Of a stretch of 41,461 nucleotides of DNA, positions 1-8,419 are shown one piece after another. The notes beneath the pieces were generated by a model that was not told where the DNA came from, did not search any database, and worked only from the letters and a program-made list of their open reading frames with translations. The stretch lies in NCBI GenBank assembly GCA_902597385.1, contig CACJXQ010000001.1:95910-137370 (forward strand). Reading direction: 5' to 3'. Numbering within the stretch: the first letter of the stretch is position 1; every line of letters starts with the position of its first letter. Source of the stretch: an uncultured Pseudomonadota bacterium. GTDB lineage: Bacteria; Pseudomonadota; Gammaproteobacteria; Ga0077536. Both the position numbers and the translations under genes were made by a program.

Positions 1-140
1 AATGCGGTACTAAACCTAAAGTTTTGGGAATTTGCTAAAAATACTTGAATAATTCCTAGAAGCATAAAGCTACTTAAGCCCACAACAACCATTAACTCGA
101 TTAAGGTAAATCCGGTTTCTTTTTGTGAAATGGGTTTCAT
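1..140 (-). CDS. PilW-like minor pilin, N-terminal part (runs off left edge)
   Basis: This is the N-terminal part (about 46 residues) of a type IV minor pilin, truncated by the window edge. It begins MKPISQKETG followed by FTLIELMVVVGLSSFML, the classic class III (prepilin peptidase) signal: Gly at -1, Phe at +1, Glu at +5, then a hydrophobic helix. The ATG at 140-138 lies 3 nt after the pilV stop, so it is the third gene of a fimT-pilV-pilW minor-pilin operon. The assignment to PilW rests on order and on the MVVVGLSSFML segment, not on the missing C-terminal domain. Minor pilins of this type prime assembly of the type IV pilus at the inner membrane. Confidence 0.75.
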   Translation of the reverse strand, partial: MKPISQKETGFTLIELMVVVGLSSFMLLGIIQVFLANSQNFRFSTA

Positions 141-143
141 CGT

Positions 144-590
144 TTAGATGTTCCCGCTTAGTGTTGTGGTCGGAGTCGGCACGTTGGGATCTCCTTGGGC
201 GTCGCTCCAAGAAATTGTAATAGTACAATTTCCCGAAGTAGTACAGTTTATTACGACATCTGCATTAGGTAATAAACTCAGCTCATTCGCATTCCAATCA
301 GCTAAATCATCATCCGCTAAAGGAGGGTTGCCATCGCCTACAGAGATAGCGGCTGCATTTGGTATATTGTAAGAGCCAGCGATTGCCGCAGACCTATTAC
401 TTCTCAGTCTGTCCATCATAGAGTACGCAATTTGCACTGCCTGTGCCTGATGGTGGGCGCTGATATCACTCCTTAAAACAAAGATTTGTAGTGAGGTTAA
501 AGCTAGGATCCCTACAGCAAAGACTAACAAGGCAACCAGAAATTCGATTAGCGTAAAACCTTCAGATTTATCTTTTGGTCTCAGGGGCAT
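144..590 (-). CDS. pilV: Type IV pilus minor pilin PilV
   Basis: A 148-aa prepilin. Residues 1-10 are a short charged leader ending in Gly; cleavage before FTLIEFLVALLVFAVGIL gives the methylated Phe and Glu+5 of type IV pilins. The following GILALTSLQ and QAVQIAYSMMDRLRSN segment is typical of PilV, and the C-terminal half has the two Cys (NCTTSGNC) seen in many PilV proteins. It overlaps the end of fimT by 10 bp and is followed after 3 nt by a pilW-like gene. In known systems PilV is part of the minor pilin priming complex with FimU/FimT, PilW, PilX and PilE. Confidence 0.88.
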   Translation of the reverse strand: MPLRPKDKSEGFTLIEFLVALLVFAVGILALTSLQIFVLRSDISAHHQAQAVQIAYSMMDRLRSNRSAAIAGSYNIPNAAAISVGDGNPPLADDDLADWNANELSLLPNADVVINCTTSGNCTITISWSDAQGDPNVPTPTTTLSGNI

Positions 591-1090
591 GGTGGTCCAG
601 CATTACAGTTACAGTTTATAATATCAATATGTCCAACAAGCGCGATATTAATGTCTCTTCGAGGATTTCGTGTATTGTGACAAGCGAGTGGGGTTATCGA
701 AATTTGTACCGGATTTATTCGTCCTCCGTCTGTAAAAATCATGTCGGGACTTGAGGCGAATTGTAACTGTTCAGCATCAAGAGATACCCTCATCACGGTA
801 TCAATTGCGCCATTACTATCTGTATCGAGACCCATTTGCCAGCCATTGCTATAATCTCCGGCAGTCGGGATGATCAATGTTTGAGTATTCAAAGTAACAG
901 CGGTGGCCTTCGCCTCTTTGATAGTGTTTATTAGTTCGTTTACCTGCGTGTTAGTTTTCTGGGCCGCTAGGAACTGATTAAGGTTTGGTAGTCCTATTCC
1001 AATTAGCACCCCACCAATAGCAAGACCTATCATTAGCTCGTAAAGCGTAAAACCGTTGGTATTAGACGCTTTAAAGTATTTAGCTAGCAT
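581..1090 (-). CDS. fimT: GspH/FimT family pseudopilin
   Basis: A 169-aa prepilin-like protein with a 13-residue leader ending NG, then FTLYELMIGLAIGGVLIGIGLPNL: Phe+1, Glu+5 and a long hydrophobic helix. The next segment (FLAAQKTNTQVNELINTIKEAKATAVTLN) matches the GspH/FimT pattern, where a helix leads into a beta-rich globular domain. The C terminus is Cys-rich (HIDIINCNCNAGPPC). It is the first gene of the minus-strand minor-pilin operon. The 75 bp upstream (1091-1164) should carry the promoter, but no clear -35/-10 or sigma-54 site stands out. FimT and FimU cannot be told apart here; some FimT proteins bind DNA during competence. Confidence 0.85.
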   Translation of the reverse strand: MLAKYFKASNTNGFTLYELMIGLAIGGVLIGIGLPNLNQFLAAQKTNTQVNELINTIKEAKATAVTLNTQTLIIPTAGDYSNGWQMGLDTDSNGAIDTVMRVSLDAEQLQFASSPDMIFTDGGRINPVQISITPLACHNTRNPRRDINIALVGHIDIINCNCNAGPPCP

Positions 1091-1164
1091 AGGAATTCAT
1101 CCATTAGGTTATATATCGGCTCACGAGCAGAGTTACTTTACCTTTATTTAAATACAATGCCTTA

Positions 1165-2505
1165 CTAAGAGACTTTTTGGTCATGTCTATGTTTTACCTT
1201 GACGCAAGGGTCGATCAACAAGCGAAGGATTTTGTCTATCCCTCGAATGTCTATTTCATCTATCGGATTAACAGTAACATCTAATGTTTTAATTTTCGGG
1301 GCTTCCCATAAATTGAGGACATGTAGTCTGTTTTTAGAACAGTTCAGAAAGGTTATTTCTGGAGCACATAATAAGTTGATTTCTGTTATTCTGTTCTCTT
1401 TACAATCAACATGACTCAGCACTGGATTGCTAGACATGTTCAAACTTGTGAGCTTATTTTGTGAACAGATAAGCTCATTTAATAGTTGGGCATTTTCTAG
1501 ATCCAAATGTTCCAGCTCATTTTGAGAGCACAATAATTCCCGAAGCTTAGAGTCTTTAGGTATTAAAATATTTTTTATGCTATTCCCTTGGCACTGTACC
1601 CACGTAAGCTCTTTTTGTCGCGTAAGATTTAGCATTTCAAGTTGGTTTTCTCCGCAGTCGAGCCAAGTCAGATTCGAGGTGTATTCCAAACCTAAGGTAG
1701 TCAGTTCATTCCCTTTGCAGTCAAGACCGGCTAGGTTTGGAGCTTTTTCCAGGGTGAGTTCGGTGATTCGATTGTGTTTGCAGTCTAACCAGGTGAGGTT
1801 TGGTGTTTCAGATAGATCAATCTCTTTAAGTTTGTTGTTATGACAATCGAGATAACTAAGGTTTATTAAACCTGATATATCTAATTCGGTGAGATCCAAG
1901 GAGCTACACCCGAGATGGCTTAGATTTGGAATGGCATCCAAAATCGGCTGTTTAATCTCAGGGTTGTTACTAAAATTCAGTTCGGTTAAGTTTTTAAGTG
2001 ACGGCACGGGCAACGTTTTCAATTTATTTCCGTTACATCGAAGGATCTCTAATTTTTGATTACTGCTTAAGGACAAAGAGGTGAGTGCATTTTCACTGCA
2101 ATCCAGAAGCCGAAGCTCTGGAGTATTTGTTAATTCTAATTGTTTAAGTCTATTTTCTGGGCAATATAGCCTCCGCAAGGCCGGTAAATTAAGAAACAGG
2201 TCCTCATCTCCTGATCCGTTCTTGAACACGATGTTGGTAATAGAAAGATCATCTATCCATTGAAAGTGGTTCAAGGGTAGCTCGTTAAAATCCCAGACAA
2301 GGGTGACTATCGCAGATCCTTTTATCTCTAATTTGAGAGTATCACCTTCGAAAGCTTGATACTCTGCGTCTTCGAGTTTTTCGAAAATATACTCCGGATC
2401 TCTATTTAGTTCTTTCGCCCAAACTAGGATTTGCTGGTAGTCCTGAACCTTTAAGTCGTAGTCACATAGTTTAAATGTTGCTCTTTCGTGAATTTCTGTG
2501 CTCAT
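1165..2505 (-). CDS. Cys-ladder leucine-rich-repeat protein
   Basis: A 446-aa protein without signal peptide or membrane segment, so probably cytoplasmic. Residues 1-108 are a non-repeat cap. From about residue 110 to 425 there are about 15 tandem 21-residue repeats of the form LxxLDCxxNxLxxLxLxxxxN. One repeat has 22 residues (the one containing NFSNNPEIKQ), and the Cys is replaced in a few. This is the bacterial LRR type with Cys at the position after the first beta strand, expected to fold as a right-handed solenoid for protein binding. No catalytic domain (such as an E3 ligase or kinase) is attached. It stands alone, 118 bp downstream of the cNMP-domain gene on the same strand. The partner is unknown. 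Confidence 0.8.
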   Translation of the reverse strand: MSTEIHERATFKLCDYDLKVQDYQQILVWAKELNRDPEYIFEKLEDAEYQAFEGDTLKLEIKGSAIVTLVWDFNELPLNHFQWIDDLSITNIVFKNGSGDEDLFLNLPALRRLYCPENRLKQLELTNTPELRLLDCSENALTSLSLSSNQKLEILRCNGNKLKTLPVPSLKNLTELNFSNNPEIKQPILDAIPNLSHLGCSSLDLTELDISGLINLSYLDCHNNKLKEIDLSETPNLTWLDCKHNRITELTLEKAPNLAGLDCKGNELTTLGLEYTSNLTWLDCGENQLEMLNLTRQKELTWVQCQGNSIKNILIPKDSKLRELLCSQNELEHLDLENAQLLNELICSQNKLTSLNMSSNPVLSHVDCKENRITEINLLCAPEITFLNCSKNRLHVLNLWEAPKIKTLDVTVNPIDEIDIRGIDKILRLLIDPCVKVKHRHDQKVS

Positions 2506-2623
2506 AATAGTTCAGTCTTAATCGTTAAGTATGTTATTTCTGATTATAAGGGAAAGTCTTTAGAGCAAACAGCTCAAGTAATGATATCTTTGATTCAGCT
2601 TGCTTTAAAGTGGCGCCGTGAGC

Positions 2624-3271
2624 TTAATCTGCTAGCTTTTTTAAAAGGTCCGAGTTTAGAGCGGTCATCATAGCTACTTTCGTCATGGGATTTCGGGATA
2701 AGTGGGTTCTAAGTTTTTTGTGAGGCCAGGAAAAAAATATAGTCTCCTTGGTTGTTTTCGTTGTAGCTGACGCTGTTTTTTGTCTAAGGAAAGATATTTC
2801 ACCGACTAATGAACCGGCGCTGAGTCGCGCGATCTCTTGGCCATTCTTAGTCACCTGGACCTCGCCACTGAATATGAAAAATAACTTTTTTACAGATTCC
2901 CCTTCTCTAGTCAAGATAGTGCCTTCTTGTTCGCTTTCCCACTCACCAAGATCTAAGATTTTTCTAAATTCAAAAGCTGAAAAAGAACCGAAGCTGTTGC
3001 CATGCATTGTTCTCTCTTTTTCATCTAACTTTATCGTTTTTTGGCCAATCACAATTTTACCAATTTGATAGATATTGATACACAAAAAAAGTGATAACCA
3101 GAAAATTACCAGCCACAAGGGGTTTGAAACAACATGGTAATTATATGCTATCCCCAGTCCACAAGAGACGATTGCTAAAGAGCGGAGTAAAATCATGTCC
3201 TTCATTAAAAAAGAGATGCTGGTCATAAAAAAAGATAGATGACCAAGTAGGTTTAACGTAGATTGCTCCAT
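2624..3271 (-). CDS. Membrane protein with C-terminal cyclic-nucleotide-binding-like domain (Popeye-like layout)
   Basis: A 215-aa protein. Residues about 8-75 hold three hydrophobic stretches (LLGHLSFFMTSISFLM; LAIVSCGLGIAYNY; LWLVIFWLSLFLCINIYQIG). Residues about 105-205 resemble a cNMP-binding beta-roll: GTILTREGESVKKLFFIFSG, then LSAGSLVGEISFL, the phosphate-binding-cassette pattern GxxxGE. The Arg that normally contacts the phosphate (RxA) is not at its usual place; the sequence there reads QKTASAT. Three helices followed by such a domain is the layout of Popeye-domain proteins, so a membrane-anchored sensor is a fair guess. Whether it binds a nucleotide is open. Confidence 0.65.
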   Translation of the reverse strand: MEQSTLNLLGHLSFFMTSISFLMKDMILLRSLAIVSCGLGIAYNYHVVSNPLWLVIFWLSLFLCINIYQIGKIVIGQKTIKLDEKERTMHGNSFGSFSAFEFRKILDLGEWESEQEGTILTREGESVKKLFFIFSGEVQVTKNGQEIARLSAGSLVGEISFLRQKTASATTKTTKETIFFSWPHKKLRTHLSRNPMTKVAMMTALNSDLLKKLAD

Positions 3272-3384
3272 TTTTAGTTTTCCCCCGTTGAATCTGTTAC
3301 AAATGCTACATTTACAGTGTATCTTTTACCTAAGTATTTTCGTATAAAAATTGAGTTGATATTCTTGTATTCTGGAAAAGAACC

Positions 3385-4332
3385 ATGACACTAGTGGCAT
3401 TTGCCGATATGAAGCAAGTAGGAAAAAAATTTATTGATTCTCGGCTTTTGATCTTTTTAGGGCTATTGTTTTTGTATTCAGGATGCACCTCGAAAGCCGG
3501 TTCTCTGGTTGGTGAGGGAGGGGGTCCCTACAACATGACCCTCTCAACTGGAGGTGCAGAGTGGGTGGCCGGCTCTCCAATTGATATGACTTTTAAATTG
3601 GTTGATTCTAGAACTGGTGAGTCTATCAATACCCTCCAAACTGCCCATGAGCGACTTATGCATATTTTTATCACCGACGAGAGCTTAGAGTATTTTGCTC
3701 ATGTTCACATTCTAGGAGAAGCAAGAGACGAGGAAATTGTGGGAGGTGAATATCTCGCCAGGCACACTTTTAATAGATCAGGATTGTATCGTCTGGTAGT
3801 TGAATTTGTGCATTTTAATAGGATTTGGCATAAATCATTTTCCTTGTCCGTTGCTACTCTTTCTAGTGATTCCAAGGCTACTGATATAGAGATTCTTAAG
3901 AACTCAGAATATCAATTAAAGTTAGAAAGCCCAGATAAAATCTATGCTGGAGAAGAAGTTGAGTTAAGCCTTTCGATAGAGCGAGAAGGTTTGCCTGTTT
4001 CGAATTTACAGATTTTTTTGGGTTCTGAGCTGCATGGTGCGGTTTGGCGCGATGATTTGCAGGACTTTGGACACCTGCACAGTTTTACTCCTAAAATGGA
4101 AAACCTCTTAAATCAAATTAGTAGTAGGGAGGAAAATAGCAGAATATCTCCCAGTCAGTTGCAGGCAGCTTTAGTCGAGCTCATGTGCGGAAAGAGCGAA
4201 TTAGTTTTTCCTGGACCCATAGTCCCTCTAAGATATACTTTCCCTAATGAGGGGATTTACCATTTATTTCTTCAAGTTGCGCCTCTTGGTGTACCAATTA
4301 CGGAAAAATTTATCTTGAAGGTAGGTCGATAA
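3385..4332 (+). CDS. Lipoprotein with two Ig-like domains and AHVH/GHLH motifs
   Basis: A protein of up to 315 aa. A lipoprotein signal is visible (LLIFLGLLFLYSGC, Cys at about residue 34), so it should be anchored to a membrane on the periplasmic side. The ATG at 3385 is preceded by GGAAAAG; an in-frame ATG at 3409 gives a tighter signal peptide and is equally possible. The mature part has two similar halves, each with a His motif: HIFITDESLEYFAHVHI near residue 100 and LHGAVWRDDLQDFGHLHSF near 215. Each half ends in a YRLVV or YHLFL strand. This His-rich pattern recurs in uncharacterised proteins near metal-resistance genes; a metal role here is inference. Confidence 0.6.
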   Translation: MTLVAFADMKQVGKKFIDSRLLIFLGLLFLYSGCTSKAGSLVGEGGGPYNMTLSTGGAEWVAGSPIDMTFKLVDSRTGESINTLQTAHERLMHIFITDESLEYFAHVHILGEARDEEIVGGEYLARHTFNRSGLYRLVVEFVHFNRIWHKSFSLSVATLSSDSKATDIEILKNSEYQLKLESPDKIYAGEEVELSLSIEREGLPVSNLQIFLGSELHGAVWRDDLQDFGHLHSFTPKMENLLNQISSREENSRISPSQLQAALVELMCGKSELVFPGPIVPLRYTFPNEGIYHLFLQVAPLGVPITEKFILKVGR

Positions 4333-4357
4333 GTAGATGTGGGTCACCTCGCGCCTT

Positions 4358-4837
4358 TTAAATTTTCAAGCGAGATTTCTCGATGTCTAACTTTTGCTCT
4401 ACGTATTGCCAAAATTCACCCGGATTCCTAATTTCACAGAAGTAGGTATACTGAATCTCATTTTCGGGTTTTAGTCTTAAATTTTGCCGGTTGATATAGA
4501 TTTCTTGCTCGGGATGCAATCGAGAAGAGAACTTAAATGTGTCTTTTGTGGCCAGTGTTAAGACTCCTGTTTCTTCAAGCTGATTTTTATCAGAAGATAA
4601 ACTAAACTCTTTAGACGACCAAGGCCCATCGAAAATTCCCGAGGGAATTTCATTTTTCCGTTTCCTTTTTAATAAAAACCATCGAATGACTTCAGGATAT
4701 TCGATGTGAGAACATTTTAAACTGTATATTGGAATCTCTTGTTCTAAATAATGTTTCTCGTACCAAAACCAAAACACCCCAAGGAGCAGTGCCATTACTA
4801 ATATTATCTTTTTTGGTGATCGCATACTATATTTCAT
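4358..4837 (-). CDS. Membrane-anchored protein of unknown function
   Basis: A 159-aa protein when started at the ATG at 4837; the frame is open to a TTG at 4843, but neither has a clear ribosome site. Residues about 11-27 (IILVMALLLGVFWFWYE) form one N-terminal membrane anchor. The rest is polar, with two Cys (LKCSHIEY and TYFCEIRNPGEFW) that could pair in the periplasm. No family was recognised. It converges on the lipoprotein gene to its left (26 bp between the stops) and is divergent from the Sel1-like gene to its right. Confidence 0.5.
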   Translation of the reverse strand: MKYSMRSPKKIILVMALLLGVFWFWYEKHYLEQEIPIYSLKCSHIEYPEVIRWFLLKRKRKNEIPSGIFDGPWSSKEFSLSSDKNQLEETGVLTLATKDTFKFSSRLHPEQEIYINRQNLRLKPENEIQYTYFCEIRNPGEFWQYVEQKLDIEKSRLKI

Positions 4838-4864
4838 TGGCAAATTGGTTATTTAATATTGAAG

Positions 4865-4877
4865 CAGTAAATTACTG
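4865..4877. promoter_or_regulatory. 13-bp palindrome in a divergent intergenic region
   Basis: The sequence CAGTAAATTACTG is a perfect 6+1+6 palindrome. It lies between the divergent genes at 4837 (minus) and 4932 (plus), about 55 bp before the plus-strand start. Placement and symmetry fit a dimeric regulator's operator, but no regulator is encoded beside it. Confidence 0.3.
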
Positions 4878-4931
4878 TGATAAACAAGATACACTTCGAT
4901 AGTGTTTTTTCAAAATATTCGGTTTATTAGT

Positions 4932-5402
4932 ATGGGAAAGATCATCCTGCAATTGTTTCTGGTAAGTTCCCTTTTTGTCGTCATAAAATCTGCACCAGCA
5001 GAGTATTATGAACGGACTTGGGCCCTATATTCAGAAGGTTTCTATGAGGAGGCGTATAAAGAAATCCAGCGTTCGACAGGCCCCTTGAGTCAGTCGTCTT
5101 TATGGCTGTTGGGAGAGATGTACTTTTTGGGCCACGGTACAAAAGCAGATCTCAGTCTAGGTCGGAAATTTATACTACAGGCCTCTTCGAAAAGTCTCCC
5201 ATCTAAACATACTAATCTGCCTAGCGGCCTAAAACCAATCTGCTCCTCTATTAATACATTGTGCTCTGATATTCTGAAATCAAAAGCCTTTGTCGCCCCG
5301 TTCACTCAATTCTTGGGCAAAAAAAAGGAGATGTTTGGGCCAGACGTATGTGAGCGATCTTCCTTATTCCCCCTCGCTCTTTTTTATTATCGGTATGACT
5401 GA
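4932..5402 (+). CDS. Secreted Sel1-like repeat protein
   Basis: A 156-aa protein from the ATG at 4932; the frame opens at 4902, but the later ATG puts the signal peptide (MGKIILQLFLVSSLFVVIKSAPA) at the very N terminus. The mature part contains a helix pair ending in SSLWLLGEMYFLGHGTKADLSLGRKFILQAS, which matches the Sel1/TPR-like consensus (LGxxYxxGxGVxxDxxxAxxWxxxAA). The rest has several Cys (ICSSINTLCSD) and is not recognised. Sel1 repeats mediate protein contacts; a periplasmic scaffold role is plausible. A second small Sel1 protein is at 32273-32644. Confidence 0.55.
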   Translation: MGKIILQLFLVSSLFVVIKSAPAEYYERTWALYSEGFYEEAYKEIQRSTGPLSQSSLWLLGEMYFLGHGTKADLSLGRKFILQASSKSLPSKHTNLPSGLKPICSSINTLCSDILKSKAFVAPFTQFLGKKKEMFGPDVCERSSLFPLALFYYRYD

Positions 5403-5419
5403 CTTCTTCCCTCCACCCG

Positions 5420-6370
5420 CTATATTTCCTCTCTGAAGTGGGGTGAACAAAGGTCTAGATGAGGCCCTTTTGGCACTATCCCATTGGGATTAACGCTAAG
5501 GAAATAACCTCGTTTAATCCCATCAAGATCTACTGTTTCAGCAACTCCCGAAATTTGGTATAAATCCTTAGTATATGAAGAGAGACAGGGGTAATCTAAT
5601 ATCCGCTTCTTGTTACAATTATAGAGAGAATAATAGACAAGATCGAATCTAATTAAGAAAGAAAAAAACCGCCAATCAGGTTCTGTAGGAAGTTGCCCAG
5701 CCAAATATCGTTTAGAGGTAAGCCTTTCCTCGAGATAATCTAGAGTTTGAAAAATAGAGTCGTAAGCTTCCTCGTAAAGTTGCTGATTTCTAGCTAGGAG
5801 GCAGCGATAGACTCCATCATTTAAATTATCAGCTACTAAACTATTAAGGTGATCTATTTCATCCCTACTTGTCAAAGGATAAAAATCAATTTCGGGATGC
5901 TCGGCAATTTCATTGAATTCAAAGTTAAACATGCGAGCAATCTGCGCTGAATCGTTGTTTACAATTTTCTTTGTCTTCTTGTCCCAGAGTACGGGAATAC
6001 TTACTCTTCCAGTAAAATTTGGATCTGTTGCGGAATATAATTCATGTAGGTGTGTCGCATGGATGGCCGGATCTTGATACTGTTTTGAGTCGCCGAACCA
6101 CCATGACTCTTTACCCATAACTGGTTCTAAAAAAACTATCTCGACCACATTTGATAAGCCCTTTAGCTTTCGAGTTAAGGTTGTCCGATGGGACCAAGGG
6201 CAGGTAACGTTGACGTAGAGAAGATATCTGTCCGCCTGCGGGAGATAAGCTGTGGTACGATTTCGCTTTACTTTATCATGGAAGCCGTTCCTGAATCTGA
6301 CTTGCTTGTCATTTCTTTGAAACGTTTCGAGGTCTGAGTCTTGCCATATTCCGTTTACTAACATTCCCAT
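5420..6370 (-). CDS. Glutathionyl-hydroquinone reductase (xi-class GST, YqjG/PcpF/Ecm4 family)
   Basis: A 316-aa cytosolic enzyme that reduces glutathionyl-hydroquinones with glutathione. The start MGMLVNGIW at 6370 fits the family N terminus and has AAAGGTG seven bases upstream; the frame extends ten codons further to 6400 without support. The catalytic motif is NVTCPWSHRT with Cys57 in the family's CPW(A/S)HR form. An all-alpha GST C-terminal domain follows from about residue 150 (DNLNDGVYRCLLARNQQLYEEAYDSIFQ), and the ending RGYFLSVNPNGIVPKGP is typical. The family handles quinones from aromatic catabolism or respiration. It stands in tandem with the MATE gene 54 bp upstream. Confidence 0.9.
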   Translation of the reverse strand: MGMLVNGIWQDSDLETFQRNDKQVRFRNGFHDKVKRNRTTAYLPQADRYLLYVNVTCPWSHRTTLTRKLKGLSNVVEIVFLEPVMGKESWWFGDSKQYQDPAIHATHLHELYSATDPNFTGRVSIPVLWDKKTKKIVNNDSAQIARMFNFEFNEIAEHPEIDFYPLTSRDEIDHLNSLVADNLNDGVYRCLLARNQQLYEEAYDSIFQTLDYLEERLTSKRYLAGQLPTEPDWRFFSFLIRFDLVYYSLYNCNKKRILDYPCLSSYTKDLYQISGVAETVDLDGIKRGYFLSVNPNGIVPKGPHLDLCSPHFREEI

Positions 6371-6424
6371 TGTGAACACCTTTGCAGTTCTTTGGAACAA
6401 CTAGTAAAACTGCGATTGATAGAT

Positions 6425-7765
6425 CTATATTGCTACGTTTGACCACTTTCTATTGCGCCATAATAAGAAGAAAATCCCAGTTTGCCAAATTCGGTATATG
6501 CTCTGTAATAGCCAAACTCCAGTGAGTCCATATCCAAGAACAGGACCAACCAAATAAGCTGCGGGCAGGAAGAGTATCCATTGATTAAAGATGCTTATGG
6601 TCATTACTCTTTTTGTGTCTCCCGCCCCTAAAAGAGCGCTCTGTAATACCATCCCAAGTGCCTCGAACCCCATGAAAATGCCCACTATTCGGAGTGGCCA
6701 AACAGTTAGTTCTGCAGTCTCCGGAGTTAGAGAGTATATCGATGTTACTATTGCCTCAGGGAAAAGAGCTGTAATTAGCCCTAAGATTCCTAAGACCGCG
6801 GTAGTAATTTTTGAGACATCCCAACCCCATAGCGCTGCGTCGTCGATGTCCCGTTTCCCCATTGCTTGGCCGACAAGAGTGGCTGCAGATAAACCCATTG
6901 CCATGCTGGGTAGCATAGCTGCTAGCATTAGGTTGATGAGCACATTTGCAGCCGCCACTTCTGGAGTACCAATTCTACCTATTATCCAAAAGGTGGCTAA
7001 GAATCCTGTAGAGAAAAAAAGCTGCTGGAGGCCGTTTGGTAGAGAGAGCTTGACTAAAGTTAAGACATCTGGGGTTTTTGGTAATCTACTGAGGAACCCT
7101 AGCTCTCCCGCCAGCTTTTTTGCGCTGTAAAAATAAAGGCTACTGCCAAAGGCCAGTGACAAAATAGAAGCATAGGCTGCACCGGCTACTCCGAGCTCTG
7201 GTGCTCCCAATTTTCCGAAAATAAGGAGATAATTTAAGAAAATATTGAGCAAGTGCATTGAGACCATTGTCTTAAGGTAAACTTTGGTCATGTCAACCGC
7301 ATTCCAAAAACCTCTAAAAGCAAAATTCATACATACAAAAATAATGCCTAGAGAACGAATTTGTAGGTAGGGAATTCCTTCCGCTAGGACATCGGGATCT
7401 TGGTGGATGAATGGATAAAAAGCCGGGCTCGAAAAGAACACGATTCCAGTTACTATCGGTGCTGTGCAAAGAATAATAATTAGAGCCGCATTAAGGAAGT
7501 GAGCTGTTTCTTTCTCTCTTTCTTCTCCCAGCCGCCTTGAAGCGCATGCCTGCACTCCGGTGGACAGACCTAGGATTAGGGCCTGGGAGGTAAACAAAAT
7601 AAAACCACCAAAACCCACAGCAGCTAAAGCAGCATCGCTATTGGTGAGTCGAGAAACCATAGCGGTGTCAACTAAATTAAGAATAGTTTGAGATAGCATG
7701 CCGCCAATTAGTGGAATGGCAAGCGTGAATATCCTATCCGTTCTTTTTTTATTGGGAAAATTCAC
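6425..7765 (-). CDS. MATE family efflux transporter
   Basis: A 446-aa inner-membrane protein with about 12 hydrophobic segments. It opens with RIFTLAIPLIGGMLSQTILNLVDTAMVSRL, the MatE pattern (P-GG-S/L followed by VDTAMV), and has the second MatE repeat from about residue 225 (LVKLSLPNGLQQLFFSTGFLATFWIIGRIG and LSAATLVGQAMGKRD). MATE proteins export cationic drugs or metabolites using a Na+ or H+ gradient; the substrate cannot be told here. The start is GTG (7765), because no ATG precedes the first helix. It lies directly upstream of the hydroquinone reductase gene, which makes a quinone or xenobiotic defence pair possible. Confidence 0.88.
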   Translation of the reverse strand: MNFPNKKRTDRIFTLAIPLIGGMLSQTILNLVDTAMVSRLTNSDAALAAVGFGGFILFTSQALILGLSTGVQACASRRLGEEREKETAHFLNAALIIILCTAPIVTGIVFFSSPAFYPFIHQDPDVLAEGIPYLQIRSLGIIFVCMNFAFRGFWNAVDMTKVYLKTMVSMHLLNIFLNYLLIFGKLGAPELGVAGAAYASILSLAFGSSLYFYSAKKLAGELGFLSRLPKTPDVLTLVKLSLPNGLQQLFFSTGFLATFWIIGRIGTPEVAAANVLINLMLAAMLPSMAMGLSAATLVGQAMGKRDIDDAALWGWDVSKITTAVLGILGLITALFPEAIVTSIYSLTPETAELTVWPLRIVGIFMGFEALGMVLQSALLGAGDTKRVMTISIFNQWILFLPAAYLVGPVLGYGLTGVWLLQSIYRIWQTGIFFLLWRNRKWSNVAI

Positions 7766-7832
7766 AGTATCAACTTACTAAAAGCATGACTCTAGTTGTG
7801 TGGGGACGGATTTTCTTTGCACACCAAATTGG

Positions 7833-8360
7833 TCAGTGATTATGAGGTTTTTTATGTCGATGTATCTTTACTGGAAAGCTTTGCTGCATACCGGAGCTCA
7901 ATTTAAAGACTAGATCGATTTCAGATTTTGTCTCTATTTGCTTTGAAGGCTGGTACAACATAAGGTGCTTGCCCCCTCTCTTTAGCACAACCTTGCTCAG
8001 GGCTGGAATAACCGGGGTTTTTTTCATCCTCATCTTAGCTATTCCATCTGTAGAAATGACTGTTTCGTGCCATTCTACTTTTTCGAAGTGATCACTTGAA
8101 AGCGCTTGAATAGATATTTCGTTCTGAGATTTGTTCTGGATGGTCAAATATCCAGCACTGGGAATCTTGGACATTGGGCCTAGGTGAATAGACGCCTCAG
8201 TAACTACTAATTCAGCCTGGGAGATAGTGGACAGCCCGACCAGCATCAGTAGCGTCAAAATCTTTGGAGGAGTAAAAAAGGCGTATTTATGCAGTTTTAG
8301 TACTTCTAAGTCGGAGTAGGTGATTTTCCTGTGCAACGGTTTTTGCTCTTTGTGTTTCAT
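7833..8360 (-). CDS. PCu(A)C-type periplasmic copper chaperone
   Basis: A 175-aa protein from the ATG at 8360. The frame stays open to 8561, but that part overlaps the divergent methyltransferase and is discounted. A hydrophobic signal (ILTLLMLVGLSTISQA) ends near residue 49 after an unusually long N region of about 30 residues, so the true start may be later. The mature domain has the family's Cu(I) ligands: WHET (His98), KMRM (Met110, Met112) and HLML (His132, Met134), with the expected M-x21-H-x-M spacing. PCu(A)C proteins deliver copper to the CuA site of cytochrome oxidase. The His-rich tail HRHKKPHNH may also bind metal. The intergenic gap to the plus-strand methyltransferase is 59 bp. 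Confidence 0.85.
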   Translation of the reverse strand: MKHKEQKPLHRKITYSDLEVLKLHKYAFFTPPKILTLLMLVGLSTISQAELVVTEASIHLGPMSKIPSAGYLTIQNKSQNEISIQALSSDHFEKVEWHETVISTDGIAKMRMKKTPVIPALSKVVLKRGGKHLMLYQPSKQIETKSEIDLVFKLSSGMQQSFPVKIHRHKKPHNH

Positions 8361-8419
8361 TCGGTTTCGGTGTAGCGTTAACTTACTCAAAGTAGAACAA
8401 GGCAAAGGGAGGATATCAT

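Noticed and set aside
6591-7130. 179-aa plus-strand frame
   Set aside because: Shadow antisense to the MATE gene, with Ser/Ala-rich low-complexity composition and no domain.
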